Shown here in pieces: positions 7,695-15,624 of a stretch of DNA of 64,000 nucleotides. Source of the DNA: Croceicoccus bisphenolivorans (GTDB taxonomy: Bacteria; Pseudomonadota; Alphaproteobacteria; Sphingomonadales; Sphingomonadaceae); assembly GCF_001634625.1 (NCBI RefSeq), contig NZ_LRSE01000003.1, forward strand, positions 1 to 64,000, in the 5' to 3' direction. Below the pieces are notes generated by a model. It was not told the origin of the DNA. It was given only the letters and a program-made list of their open reading frames with translations, and ran no database searches. Each line of letters opens with the position of its first letter. The stretch's first letter is position 1. A program made the position numbers and the translations under genes.

Positions 7695-9533
7695 ATGAGC
7701 GATCCGAATCAAGCTGACGCTGCCATCGCCGCTGCTGCGGACGATCTGGCCGATCTCGAACTCTGGCCGATCGGCAACTGCCAGGCCTCTGCCCTTGTCG
7801 ATCGCCATGGCACGTTCAAATGGGCCTGCATCCCGCGTGTCGACGGCGATCCGGTGTTCTGCTCCCTGCTCGACCACGGGAAGGGTGCCGACGCACTTGG
7901 CTTCTGGTCCATCGCGATGGAAGGCGGGCGCGTCGTGGGCCAGTCCTACATCCGCAATACGCCGATCCTGAAGACGCAATATGCCGATGAAGAGGGCAAT
8001 GCGCTGGAGGTGATCGATTTCTGCCCGCGCTACCGCGACAAGGGGCGCATCTATCGCCCCGTTGCATTTGCCCGCGTGGTTCGCCCAGTAAAGGGATCGC
8101 CGCGCATCCGCATGGCGCTTCGCCCTGCGGCGGAATATGGCGCCACCAAGCCCGAACGCAGCTTCGGGTCCAGCCACATCACGTACCGCATTCCGGCAAT
8201 GGCGATGCGGTTGACAACCGATGCCCCCATCGGGCTGGTCCAGCAGGAAACGGCGTTTCGCGTCGAACGGCAACTGCACTTCTTCTTCGGACCGGACGAG
8301 AGCTTCTCCACCAGCCTGGAAAGCGGGGTCGGCGACATGCTGAGCCGTACGGCGAAGGAATGGCGCCACTGGGTTCGCGGCCTTGCGATTCCGTTCGAGT
8401 GGCAGGACGCGGTCATCCGCGCCGCCATCGGGCTGAAACTGTGCCAGCACGAGGATACCGGCGCCATCGTCGCGGCGTTGACGACTTCGATCCCCGAACA
8501 CGCGCATTCCGGTCGCAACTGGGATTACCGCTATTGCTGGATCCGCGATGCCTATTACACGGTTCAGGCGCTGAACCGCATCGGCGCGCTGGACGTGCTG
8601 GAAAGCTACCTCGGCTTCCTGCGCAACATCGTCGACAATGCCAAGGGTGGTCACATCCACCCGATGTTCGACGTGCGCGGCAACCCTGAACTGCCGGAGG
8701 GCGAGGCAGAGCACCTGGCCGGATATCGCGGCATGGGTCCCGTGCGCATCGGCAATGCGGCATGGTTCCAGATCCAGCACGACGCCTATGGCCAGATCGT
8801 ATTGTCGAGCGCGCAGGCCTTTGCCGACCGGCGGCTGCTGCGCATTTCCGGCGTCGAGGATTTCCGCCACCTGGAAAAGGTGGGCGAACGCGCACTGTCC
8901 GTCTGGGACAAGCCCGACGCGGGGCTGTGGGAACTGCGCAATTCCACCCACGTGCATACCTATTCGGCGGCCATGTGCTGGGCCGCGTGCGACCGGCTGG
9001 CCCACGCCGCCCAGGTACTGGGACTGGAAGAACGCGAAACCTACTGGCGCGAAAATGCCGCGCGTCTGCGGGCAGAGATCATGGAGCGGAGCTGGAACGA
9101 GGAGGAAGGGCTGATCTCCTCCACGTTCGGCGGCAACATGCGCGATGCCAGCATCATCCAGCTGCTCGACCTGCGCTTCATTTCGAAAGACGATCCGAAG
9201 ATCCATTCGACGCTGAAGGTTGTCGAAAAATCGCTGCGCCGCGGCGACCAGATGCTCCGCTATGACAGCAAGGACGATTTCGGCATCCCGCACACCGCGT
9301 TCAACGTGGCGACGTTCTGGCTGATCGAGGCGCTATCGTTGACCGGGCAGGAGGACGAGGCCCGCCGCCTGTTCGAAGTCATGCTGGACCGCCGCACCGG
9401 CGCCGGAATGCTGAGCGAGGATATCGACCCCAAGACATCGGAGCTGTGGGGCAACTACCCTCAGACCTACTCTCTGGTCGGCATCATCAATTGCGCGGTG
9501 ATGCTGACGAAGAGCTGGAACGAATACCGCTGA
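7695..9533 (+). CDS. Glycoside hydrolase family 15 protein (glucoamylase/trehalase type)
   Basis: About 612 residues, normal for bacterial cytosolic GH15. The N-terminal beta-sandwich (LELWPIGNCQASALVDRHG, WACIPRVDGDPVFCSLLD) precedes the (alpha/alpha)6 barrel, with the GRNWDYRYCWIRDAYYTV signature near residue 275 and the C-terminal GNYPQTYSLVGIINCA block. No signal peptide is visible, so it probably acts in the cytosol on alpha-glucosides such as trehalose or short maltodextrins; the substrate cannot be read from sequence. The ATG at 7695 has a purine-rich but very close AGGA. The gene starts opposite the DUF389 promoter (divergent). Confidence 0.9.
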   Translation: MSDPNQADAAIAAAADDLADLELWPIGNCQASALVDRHGTFKWACIPRVDGDPVFCSLLDHGKGADALGFWSIAMEGGRVVGQSYIRNTPILKTQYADEEGNALEVIDFCPRYRDKGRIYRPVAFARVVRPVKGSPRIRMALRPAAEYGATKPERSFGSSHITYRIPAMAMRLTTDAPIGLVQQETAFRVERQLHFFFGPDESFSTSLESGVGDMLSRTAKEWRHWVRGLAIPFEWQDAVIRAAIGLKLCQHEDTGAIVAALTTSIPEHAHSGRNWDYRYCWIRDAYYTVQALNRIGALDVLESYLGFLRNIVDNAKGGHIHPMFDVRGNPELPEGEAEHLAGYRGMGPVRIGNAAWFQIQHDAYGQIVLSSAQAFADRRLLRISGVEDFRHLEKVGERALSVWDKPDAGLWELRNSTHVHTYSAAMCWAACDRLAHAAQVLGLEERETYWRENAARLRAEIMERSWNEEEGLISSTFGGNMRDASIIQLLDLRFISKDDPKIHSTLKVVEKSLRRGDQMLRYDSKDDFGIPHTAFNVATFWLIEALSLTGQEDEARRLFEVMLDRRTGAGMLSEDIDPKTSELWGNYPQTYSLVGIINCAVMLTKSWNEYR

Positions 9534-9550
9534 CCGGCGGGGCCGGTCAG
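9530..9550. terminator. Hairpin shared by two convergent stop codons
   Basis: Perfect 9-bp inverted repeat CTGACCGGC / GCCGGTCAG with a 3-nt loop. The TGA of the GH15 gene lies in one arm and the stop of the entericidin-like gene (minus strand) in the other. No T tract follows on either strand, so efficiency as an intrinsic terminator is uncertain. Confidence 0.55.
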
Positions 9551-9678
9551 TTGATCGCTTCCTCTCCGGCACGGCCGACAGAGCTGATATCCTCGCCAAG
9601 CCCCTTTACCGTGTTGCACGCGGCAAGACCGACGACGAGAGCTGCAAGCGCCGCGCCATGAACGAATTTGCGGATCAT
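9547..9678 (-). CDS. Entericidin-like small lipoprotein
   Basis: 43 residues: MIRKF start, hydrophobic core (AALAALVVGL), lipobox LAAC, then NTVKGLGEDISSVGRA, which is the entericidin EcnA/B pattern (CNTxxGxGxDxxxxG). Entericidins are tiny cell-envelope lipoproteins of the EcnAB toxin-antidote type in Enterobacteria; the role in alphaproteobacteria is untested. No partner gene of the same kind is adjacent. Confidence 0.85.
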   Translation of the reverse strand: MIRKFVHGAALAALVVGLAACNTVKGLGEDISSVGRAGEEAIN

Positions 9679-9795
9679 TCTTCGTATTCCCGAACTGTTG
9701 TGAACGGCTTCTAGCGCCATCGCGCACCGCGCGAAAGCGGTAAGCGAGGGGCCTTGCACCCTTGCATGGTCTGCCGATTGCTGCATGATCCGGGC

Positions 9796-10887
9796 ATGAA
9801 CCGCACGACCGGCAGGCTCATCGCACCAATCCTTGCGTTTCTGGCAGCATGGCTTCCCCTGTCAGCCATGGCACAGAACGCCCCCGCTCCCGAAAGGATG
9901 CAGGTCGCCACGCGCGAGGCACCGCCATTCGCGATCAAGAGCGAGGACGGCCACTGGGAAGGCCTCGCCATCGAACTATGGCGCGTCGTCGCCGAAGCCA
10001 ACGGCTATGACTACGAGCTGGTCGAAAGCGATCTTGCCGGAATGGTCGATGGCGTGGCGGACGGCACCTACGATGCCAGCGTCGGCGCGCTGACGATCAC
10101 GCAGGAGCGGGAGAGAAGCGTCGATTTCAGCCACCCGTTCTACGCAACCGGCTTCGGCATCGCCGTGCGCAAGGAAGCGCCGGGCTGGCTCGCCCTTCTC
10201 GGCCAGTTCTTTTCGTGGGATTTCATGAAGACGCTGCTGGTGCTGGTGGCAATGCTGGGTTTCGTGGGCTTCCTGTTCTGGATGACCGAGCGAAAGCGCA
10301 ACAGCGCCGAATTTCCCGAAGGGCCGCAGGGGCTCGGCTCCGGGTTCTGGTTCGCCGCCGTGACGATGACCACCGTCGGCTATGGCGACAAGGCACCGCG
10401 CACGCCTGCCGGAAAGATCGTCGCGCTGATCTGGATGTTCACCGCCCTGCTCATCATCTCGACCATCACCGGCATGATCGCATCCTCGCTCACCACGGGC
10501 CGGCTGGAAGGGCGCGTGACCGGCCCGTCGGACCTTGACGGTGTGCGCGTCGGCGCCATCGCCGGTTCCGCCGGAGAGGAGTGGCTAGCCCGCGACGGCA
10601 TCGCGTCCGCAGGGTATAACGGGGTCAGCGACGGTCTGGCCGCGCTGGCTGACGGGAAGATCGACGCCTTTGTCCATGACGATCCCATCCTGCGCTACGA
10701 TCTTTCGCACGGAAGCGACACGGCGGACTTGCGCGTTCTTCCCGGATCGTTCGGCCGGCAACATTATGGCATGGCCCTTCCTGCCGACAGCCCGATCCGC
10801 GAGGCGATCAATCTTTCCATGCTGCGTCACATCGAAAGCGACGCATGGCTGGCGCATGTCACGCGCCAGATCGACGGAACCGAGTGA
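9796..10887 (+). CDS. GluR0-type ligand-gated potassium channel (bacterial ionotropic glutamate receptor)
   Basis: 363 residues. Signal peptide 1-26 (cleavage after AMA). S1 ligand-binding lobe at ~30-128 resembles a type-3 periplasmic amino-acid-binding protein, with the block ALTITQERERSVDFSHPF near 98-115; the Arg near 105 aligns with the ligand carboxylate Arg of iGluRs. TM1 at ~144-163. A pore loop carries the K+ selectivity filter TTVGYGD at 192-198. TM2 at ~206-230. The S2 lobe runs from ~240 to the end. This domain order is that of cyanobacterial GluR0. Likely an inner-membrane K+ channel gated by a periplasmic amino acid; the ligand is unknown. Start ATG at 9796; an earlier in-frame ATG lacks a signal peptide context. 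Confidence 0.9.
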   Translation: MNRTTGRLIAPILAFLAAWLPLSAMAQNAPAPERMQVATREAPPFAIKSEDGHWEGLAIELWRVVAEANGYDYELVESDLAGMVDGVADGTYDASVGALTITQERERSVDFSHPFYATGFGIAVRKEAPGWLALLGQFFSWDFMKTLLVLVAMLGFVGFLFWMTERKRNSAEFPEGPQGLGSGFWFAAVTMTTVGYGDKAPRTPAGKIVALIWMFTALLIISTITGMIASSLTTGRLEGRVTGPSDLDGVRVGAIAGSAGEEWLARDGIASAGYNGVSDGLAALADGKIDAFVHDDPILRYDLSHGSDTADLRVLPGSFGRQHYGMALPADSPIREAINLSMLRHIESDAWLAHVTRQIDGTE

Positions 10888-10963
10888 GGTGCCTTGAAAG
10901 GCGTGTCTTACATCGCTAATACAGTTGCAGACCACGGGGCGATTTCCGCCTCTTTCGAACGGG

Positions 10964-12175
10964 ATGACCATGGCCCAGCAGCCGACTGAAACCGCGACCG
11001 CGACCGAACTGACCCTCGAAGCGCCCGGCCCCGTACCGGAGGTAAAGCCGGAAAAGGCCGCAGGGCTTGTGCCGGTGGGCGAAGAGACGAAGTCGAAGCT
11101 GGAAGCAAAGGTCGACCTGTTCGTGTCCGATCTCGTCGCGCAGGATGCGAACTCGCCCGAATTCGGCAAGAAGGTCGACCAGCTGACCAACATGGGCCGC
11201 AAGGAGATCATGGCGGCATCGTCGATGTCGAACCGCTTCCTCGACCGGCCAGTGCGCGCGATGGACGCGGACAGCGGCATCGGCGCGGACCTTACCGAAC
11301 TGCGCCAGACGGTCGAGGATCTCGATCCCGGTCGCAAGGGCAAGCTGACGGGCCGCAAGCTGTTCGGCATCATCCCCTTCGGCAACAAGCTGAAGGGCTA
11401 TTTCGACAGCTACACCAGCGCGCAGGGGCACATCCAGGCGATCCTTGCACGCCTTGCCAGCGGCAAGGACGAGCTGTTGATGGACAATGCGGCGATCGAC
11501 GTCGAACGGCAGAAGCTGTGGGACGCGATGGGCAAACTGGAGCAGATGATCCACATCTCCAAGACGCTGGACGACAAGCTGGAGGAAGCAGCCAACGACC
11601 TTGATGCCAGCGAACCGGCCAAGGCCAAAGCAATCCGCGAAACCGCGCTGTTCTATACCCGCCAGCGCACGCAGGACCTGCTGACCCAGATGGCGGTGAG
11701 CGTGCAGGGCTATCTCGCGCTCGATCTGGTGAAAAAGAACAACGTCGAACTGGTGAAGGGCGTCGACCGCGCCAGCACGACGACCGTATCCGCCCTGCGC
11801 ACCGCTGTGACGGTGGCACAGGCGATGACGAACCAGCGGCTGGTTCTGGGCCAGATCACGGCATTGAACGACACGACAGCGGGCATCATCGACAGCACCA
11901 GCACACTGCTGCGCGACCAGACCGGCAAGATCCACGAACAGGCCGCGTCCAGCACGATCCCGCTGGAAACGCTGCAGCGCGCGTTCCAGAACATCTACGA
12001 CACGATGGACACGATCGACACGTTCAAGTTGAAGGCGCTCGATTCGATGAAGCAGACCGTGAACACCCTGTCTGACGAGGTGGAGAAATCGCGCGGCTAC
12101 ATCGCCCGGGCCGAAGGCGCGAACAAGGCGCAAGTCGAAGTGCAGGGCAACCCGCTGCTGAGCATCGACGGATAG
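10964..12175 (+). CDS. telA: Toxic anion resistance protein, TelA/KlaA family
   Basis: About 403 residues, soluble, largely alpha-helical and coiled-coil-like. The TelA hallmark DPGRKGKLTGRKLFGIIPFGNKLKGYFDSY lies near residues 112-140 (given in part: LFGIIPFGNKL), followed by YTSAQGHIQAIL, ALFYTRQRTQDLLTQMAVSVQGYLAL and the helical C-terminal region. Originally linked to tellurite and colicin resistance; the family is now often seen in envelope-stress clusters. Two ATGs (10964, 10970) are possible. It starts 76 bp after the channel gene and is followed at 23 bp by the XpaC-like gene. Confidence 0.92.
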   Translation: MTMAQQPTETATATELTLEAPGPVPEVKPEKAAGLVPVGEETKSKLEAKVDLFVSDLVAQDANSPEFGKKVDQLTNMGRKEIMAASSMSNRFLDRPVRAMDADSGIGADLTELRQTVEDLDPGRKGKLTGRKLFGIIPFGNKLKGYFDSYTSAQGHIQAILARLASGKDELLMDNAAIDVERQKLWDAMGKLEQMIHISKTLDDKLEEAANDLDASEPAKAKAIRETALFYTRQRTQDLLTQMAVSVQGYLALDLVKKNNVELVKGVDRASTTTVSALRTAVTVAQAMTNQRLVLGQITALNDTTAGIIDSTSTLLRDQTGKIHEQAASSTIPLETLQRAFQNIYDTMDTIDTFKLKALDSMKQTVNTLSDEVEKSRGYIARAEGANKAQVEVQGNPLLSIDG

Positions 12176-12198
12176 GACCGGACGCGGGCGACGCGGAA

Positions 12199-12975
12199 AT
12201 GAACGACAGCACCCATGATGCAGACCGGATCATGACCGAAGGGCGCAATTCGCTGATCGAACAGCGCGCCGGCGGACGCCGTGCGTCGATCGGCGACGGT
12301 TCGGCCCGATTGAAGCGCGAACACGCGACGCGAAAGCTGAAGCGCATCCTGATCGCGCTTGCGGCAATCGTCATCGCGGCGATGGGCTACGGTATCTTCG
12401 TCAGCGCGCTGGGTTTTGAAGGTCTGTTCGTCACGGTCCTGCTGATGGCGGTGGCGATCGGAGTTCTGGCGAAATACCCGAAGCTGAAAGTGCCGACGCT
12501 GAAGACCTTGCCGAAAGGGAGCCTTGGCGAGAACGTCGCGCGGACAGAGCTGTGGCTGGAAATGCAGCGCCCTGCCCTGCCGGCCCCTGCCCGCAACATC
12601 GTCGACGGCATCGGCGTGCAACTTGACGGACTGGGCGCCCAGCTGCGCGGGCTGGATGAAAATACGCCGGCCGCCGTTTCGGTGCGCAATCTCGTTACCC
12701 GCGACTTGCCCGACGTGGTCACCAGCTACACGAAAATCCCGCGTCACCTTCGCGATCAGGACAGCGCGGGCAGCACGCCCGACAGGCAAGTGACGGAAAG
12801 CCTTGCCAGTATCAGCCGCGAGATCGACACGGTTACGCGCCAGCTTGCTGAGGGGGATCTGGACGCGCTGGCCGTGCGCACACGATATCTCGATTACAAG
12901 TACGGTGGCACGATGGACGAGCCACCTGCCCTGCCCCCTGTAGACCCCACGCCCCGCATTTCGGGCGACAATTGA
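12199..12975 (+). CDS. XpaC-like membrane protein (partner of TelA)
   Basis: 258 residues. A basic N-terminal segment (~1-46) precedes two closely spaced transmembrane helices (~47-66 and 70-88), then a soluble helical domain with a C-terminal coiled region (ESLASISREIDTVTRQLAEG). Size, topology and position directly after telA match the XpaC family (5-bromo-4-chloroindolyl phosphate hydrolysis protein), which is the usual TelA neighbour; I did not see an enzyme motif. The true activity is unknown. It is followed 22 bp later by the PHA-system gene. Confidence 0.6.
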   Translation: MNDSTHDADRIMTEGRNSLIEQRAGGRRASIGDGSARLKREHATRKLKRILIALAAIVIAAMGYGIFVSALGFEGLFVTVLLMAVAIGVLAKYPKLKVPTLKTLPKGSLGENVARTELWLEMQRPALPAPARNIVDGIGVQLDGLGAQLRGLDENTPAAVSVRNLVTRDLPDVVTSYTKIPRHLRDQDSAGSTPDRQVTESLASISREIDTVTRQLAEGDLDALAVRTRYLDYKYGGTMDEPPALPPVDPTPRISGDN

Positions 12976-12997
12976 TCTCTACCCAAGGAAAACTGAC

Positions 12998-13294
12998 ATG
13001 CGCGTAGCCGTGCCGCACTCCCTCCCCAAGGCGGAGGTGCGCCGTCGCCTCGACGAAAAGCAGGACAGCATCGCCGGTTTCGTGCCGGGCGGGCTGGCCG
13101 ACGTGGAAACTAGCTGGGCCAGTGAGGACCGCATGGTGATGACAATCCGCGCCATGGGGCAGGAACTGTCAGGCAACGTCGATATCGAGGATGCGGCCGT
13201 TGTCTTCACCATAGACCTTCCGCCAGCGCTGTCCTTCGTCGAACCGATGATTCAGGGCGCGCTGGAAGACAAGGGGCGCAAGCTCCTCGCCTGA
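12998..13294 (+). CDS. Polyhydroxyalkanoic acid system family protein
   Basis: 98 residues, no signal peptide. The order HSLPKAEVRRRLDE, then a short beta-rich domain with GQELSGNVDIED and the C-terminal hydrophobic LPPALSFVEPMIQGALE, matches the PHA granule-region family (PF09650/TIGR02610). It is a small protein seen near PHA genes, but its molecular role is unclear. Start supported by AAGGAAAAC upstream of ATG 12998. No phaC or phaR is nearby here; it closes the telA-xpaC operon. Confidence 0.8.
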   Translation: MRVAVPHSLPKAEVRRRLDEKQDSIAGFVPGGLADVETSWASEDRMVMTIRAMGQELSGNVDIEDAAVVFTIDLPPALSFVEPMIQGALEDKGRKLLA

Positions 13295-13302
13295 CCGGTC
13301 AG
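13291..13302. other. 12-bp palindrome containing both convergent stop codons
   Basis: CTGACCGGTCAG is perfectly symmetric. It holds the TGA of the PHA-system gene in one arm and the stop of DUF2721 (minus strand) in the other, the same arrangement as at 9530-9550. Confidence 0.5.
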
Positions 13303-13739
13303 AGGTCGCGATCCAGTTCGAGGAAGCTGAGCGGCACGCGCAGCTGTTCGGCAGCAACGCGCGTTTCCATGAGGAACAGGACGAGGCCCCACAGCAGCAA
13401 CGCGATTGCCAGTGCAAAGCAGATCGCGACGAACGGTTCGGTTGACGCGTGGATGAACTGGCTGGAAAAGATCAGAACGACCGTCATCCCGATGGTGATG
13501 CCGCTTAGCACCAGCGTCAGTTGTGCCCGACCGATCAGGTAAGTGCGCCGCGCCAGCATCCGCAGTTCGCGCACGCTGGCATCGTGCTCCTCGCCTGTCG
13601 TCTTCAGGAAGGCAGTCTGCATCTCGCGCGTGCGATCGACCACGCGGGCATGGCGCGATGCGAGCATGTTCAGGATATTGCCGATGGCGACGAGGACGAA
13701 GACGGGCGCAAGCGCAAGCTGAATGGACTGAACGATCAT
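13299..13739 (-). CDS. DUF2721 family membrane protein
   Basis: 146 residues with three predicted membrane helices (about 8-27, 68-92 and 98-122). N-terminal QLALAPVFVLVAIGNILNM followed by a basic, polar loop (RHARVVDRTREMQ) is the DUF2721 pattern. Function unknown. It lies upstream of, and on the same strand as, the next leftward gene boundary at the PHA-system gene, and 41 bp after the manA stop. Confidence 0.85.
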   Translation of the reverse strand: MIVQSIQLALAPVFVLVAIGNILNMLASRHARVVDRTREMQTAFLKTTGEEHDASVRELRMLARRTYLIGRAQLTLVLSGITIGMTVVLIFSSQFIHASTEPFVAICFALAIALLLWGLVLFLMETRVAAEQLRVPLSFLELDRDL

Positions 13740-13780
13740 GGCCTTGCTCTACTCGCGCCGGCGCCGGGGGAAAAGGGCTC

Positions 13781-14581
13781 TCAGCGCGGCCGCGCCAGAA
13801 GGCAGAGCGCGCCATCGGCAATGTCGACACCGCCGATGGCTGGCGCCAGCGCACATTCGCCCACGGCAACCTCCACGCCGCCGACGCGAATGCCGGGCGT
13901 GCGCGGAATGACGAGAAGCTGCGCCGGATAATCGCGCGCGTTCATCTCGGGAATCTCGCCATCTATCCTGTCCAGGATGAAGTGCGGCCCGTTCACCAGC
14001 CGCTGCGTCCCGTGGCCGGGCACATGGCGAAACAGTTCCATGTCGTAGGGCGTCCCGCTGGCAACGGCCACGCCTGCATCGAGATGCAGTTCGCGCGGAC
14101 GGCCATAATCGTAGAGGCGATAAGTGATGTCGCTGTTCTGCTGCACCTCGATCAGGCTGACGCCTGCGCCGATGGCGTGGACGGTGTTGGCCGGAATGTA
14201 GAAGAAATCGCCGGTCTGCACCGGATGCCAGACCAGCAGCTTCTCTATCGAACCGTCGAGCGCGGCGGCGCGCATGTCCTCTGCCGTGACATGATCGGCA
14301 AATCCGATGCCAAGTGTGGCGTCCGGTTCGGCATCGATGACATACCAGCATTCGGACTTCCCCTGCCGGCCCAATCCCGCAGCCTGGGTCTGGTCATCGT
14401 CCGGGTGGACCTGAACCGAAAGCTTCTCGCCGGTGAAGATGTACTTCACCAGCAGTTGCGGCAACTGCGGCGGCGGATCGAACCAGATCTCGCCGATGCG
14501 CTGGCCTGCGCCGGTCGTGAAGGGGGCGGGCAGACTGTCCCTGCCCCATGGTTTCTCGACGCTGATCGTCGGCAGGATCAC
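13781..14581 (-). CDS. manA: Mannose-6-phosphate isomerase, class I
   Basis: 266 residues; interconverts fructose-6-P and mannose-6-P (Zn2+ cupin). Seen: KPWGRDSLP at the N-terminus, KLSVQVHPDD (metal ligands Q and H), and the DFFYIPANTVHAIG and EVQQNSDITYRLYDYGR cupin blocks. It is a short class-I form that ends soon after the second cupin. The start is GTG at 14581, overlapping the manC stop (GTGA), so translation is coupled. As the last gene of the GT4-GH130-manC-manA operon it feeds mannose-6-P toward GDP-mannose. No phosphomannomutase is in the window. Confidence 0.9.
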   Translation of the reverse strand: MILPTISVEKPWGRDSLPAPFTTGAGQRIGEIWFDPPPQLPQLLVKYIFTGEKLSVQVHPDDDQTQAAGLGRQGKSECWYVIDAEPDATLGIGFADHVTAEDMRAAALDGSIEKLLVWHPVQTGDFFYIPANTVHAIGAGVSLIEVQQNSDITYRLYDYGRPRELHLDAGVAVASGTPYDMELFRHVPGHGTQRLVNGPHFILDRIDGEIPEMNARDYPAQLLVIPRTPGIRVGGVEVAVGECALAPAIGGVDIADGALCLLARPR

Positions 14582-15612
14582 TGGTTGCTGGCTCCGGCCA
14601 GCTTGCCCACCTTCTGCGCGCCCTCCCGCGTGGTGACCAGCACTTCGTCTCCGTCCACGACGACGACGACATCTTCCAGCCCGATGACAGACACGCGCGG
14701 TCCGTCGGTATCGACCATGACATTGCGGCAATCGACCAGTTCGGCCCGACCGCGCGCGACGTTTCCCGCCTCGTCGGCATCCACCGCCAGATGCAGGGCA
14801 TGCCAGTTGCCGATGTCGGACCAGCCCATCTGCACCGGCACCATCGCCGCCTTGTCGGTGTTTTCCATCACCGCGTAGTCGACGCTTTCGCTCTCGATCT
14901 CTCCGAATGCCTTGGCCTCGGGATAGAAGCGGCGCCCATCCTCATGCCCCGCGGCAACTGCTTCGCGCGCGTGGCGGGCGATATCGGGGCGATGGGTAGC
15001 AAGTTCGTCCATGAAAGTGCCTGCCCGAAATGCGAAGAGCCCGCCGTTCCAGCTATACCCGCCGGCAAGCAGGAAAGCCTCGGCCCGCTCCCGATCCGGC
15101 TTCTCCACGAACTGGGCGATACGCCAGGCACCGTCGCCGATCTCGTCGCCCTGCCTGAGGTACCCGAAGCCGGTTTCCGGCGCATCGGGCGTGATGCCGA
15201 AAGCGACCAGCCAGCCATCGCGCGCCAGTTCGCCCGCACGGCGCGCCGCCGCGATAAAGGCGTCGCAATCGGCGATATGGTGATCGCTGGGGCAGACGAG
15301 CATCACGTCGTCCTCGTTCAGGCGGCATGCGGCAAGGGCAATGGCCGCTGCCGTGTTGCGCGCCACCGGTTCGACGATGACCTGCCCGTGCCCGTCATCC
15401 AGCTGCCCTTCCACGTGAACGAGGTGGGGAGAGCCGGTTACGACGATCGGGCTGGCGAACATCTCCCTGTCGGCGCAACGGCCAAGGGTGGCCACGAACA
15501 GCGGCTCTTCCCCAACCAGTGGGATGAACGGCTTGGGCTTGTCCGCGCGCGACCGCGGCCACAGGCGCGTCCCGCTTCCGCCGCACAGTACGACCGGAAC
15601 GATTTGCGCCAT
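14578..15612 (-). CDS. manC: Mannose-1-phosphate guanylyltransferase
   Basis: About 344 residues, a single guanylyltransferase domain without the isomerase half found in AlgA/ManC fusions. Makes GDP-mannose from GTP and mannose-1-P. Seen: the nucleotide-binding signature CGGSGTRLWPRSR near the N-terminus, FIPLVGEEPL, EPVARNTAAAIALAA, the PSDHH loop, FVEKP and the YSWNGGLFAFRA block. The ATG at 15612 lies 10 nt after AAGG; a GTG two codons upstream is possible. Located 12 bp after the GH130 stop and coupled to manA. Confidence 0.92.
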   Translation of the reverse strand: MAQIVPVVLCGGSGTRLWPRSRADKPKPFIPLVGEEPLFVATLGRCADREMFASPIVVTGSPHLVHVEGQLDDGHGQVIVEPVARNTAAAIALAACRLNEDDVMLVCPSDHHIADCDAFIAAARRAGELARDGWLVAFGITPDAPETGFGYLRQGDEIGDGAWRIAQFVEKPDRERAEAFLLAGGYSWNGGLFAFRAGTFMDELATHRPDIARHAREAVAAGHEDGRRFYPEAKAFGEIESESVDYAVMENTDKAAMVPVQMGWSDIGNWHALHLAVDADEAGNVARGRAELVDCRNVMVDTDGPRVSVIGLEDVVVVVDGDEVLVTTREGAQKVGKLAGASNQ

Positions 15613-15624
15613 ATTCACAACACC

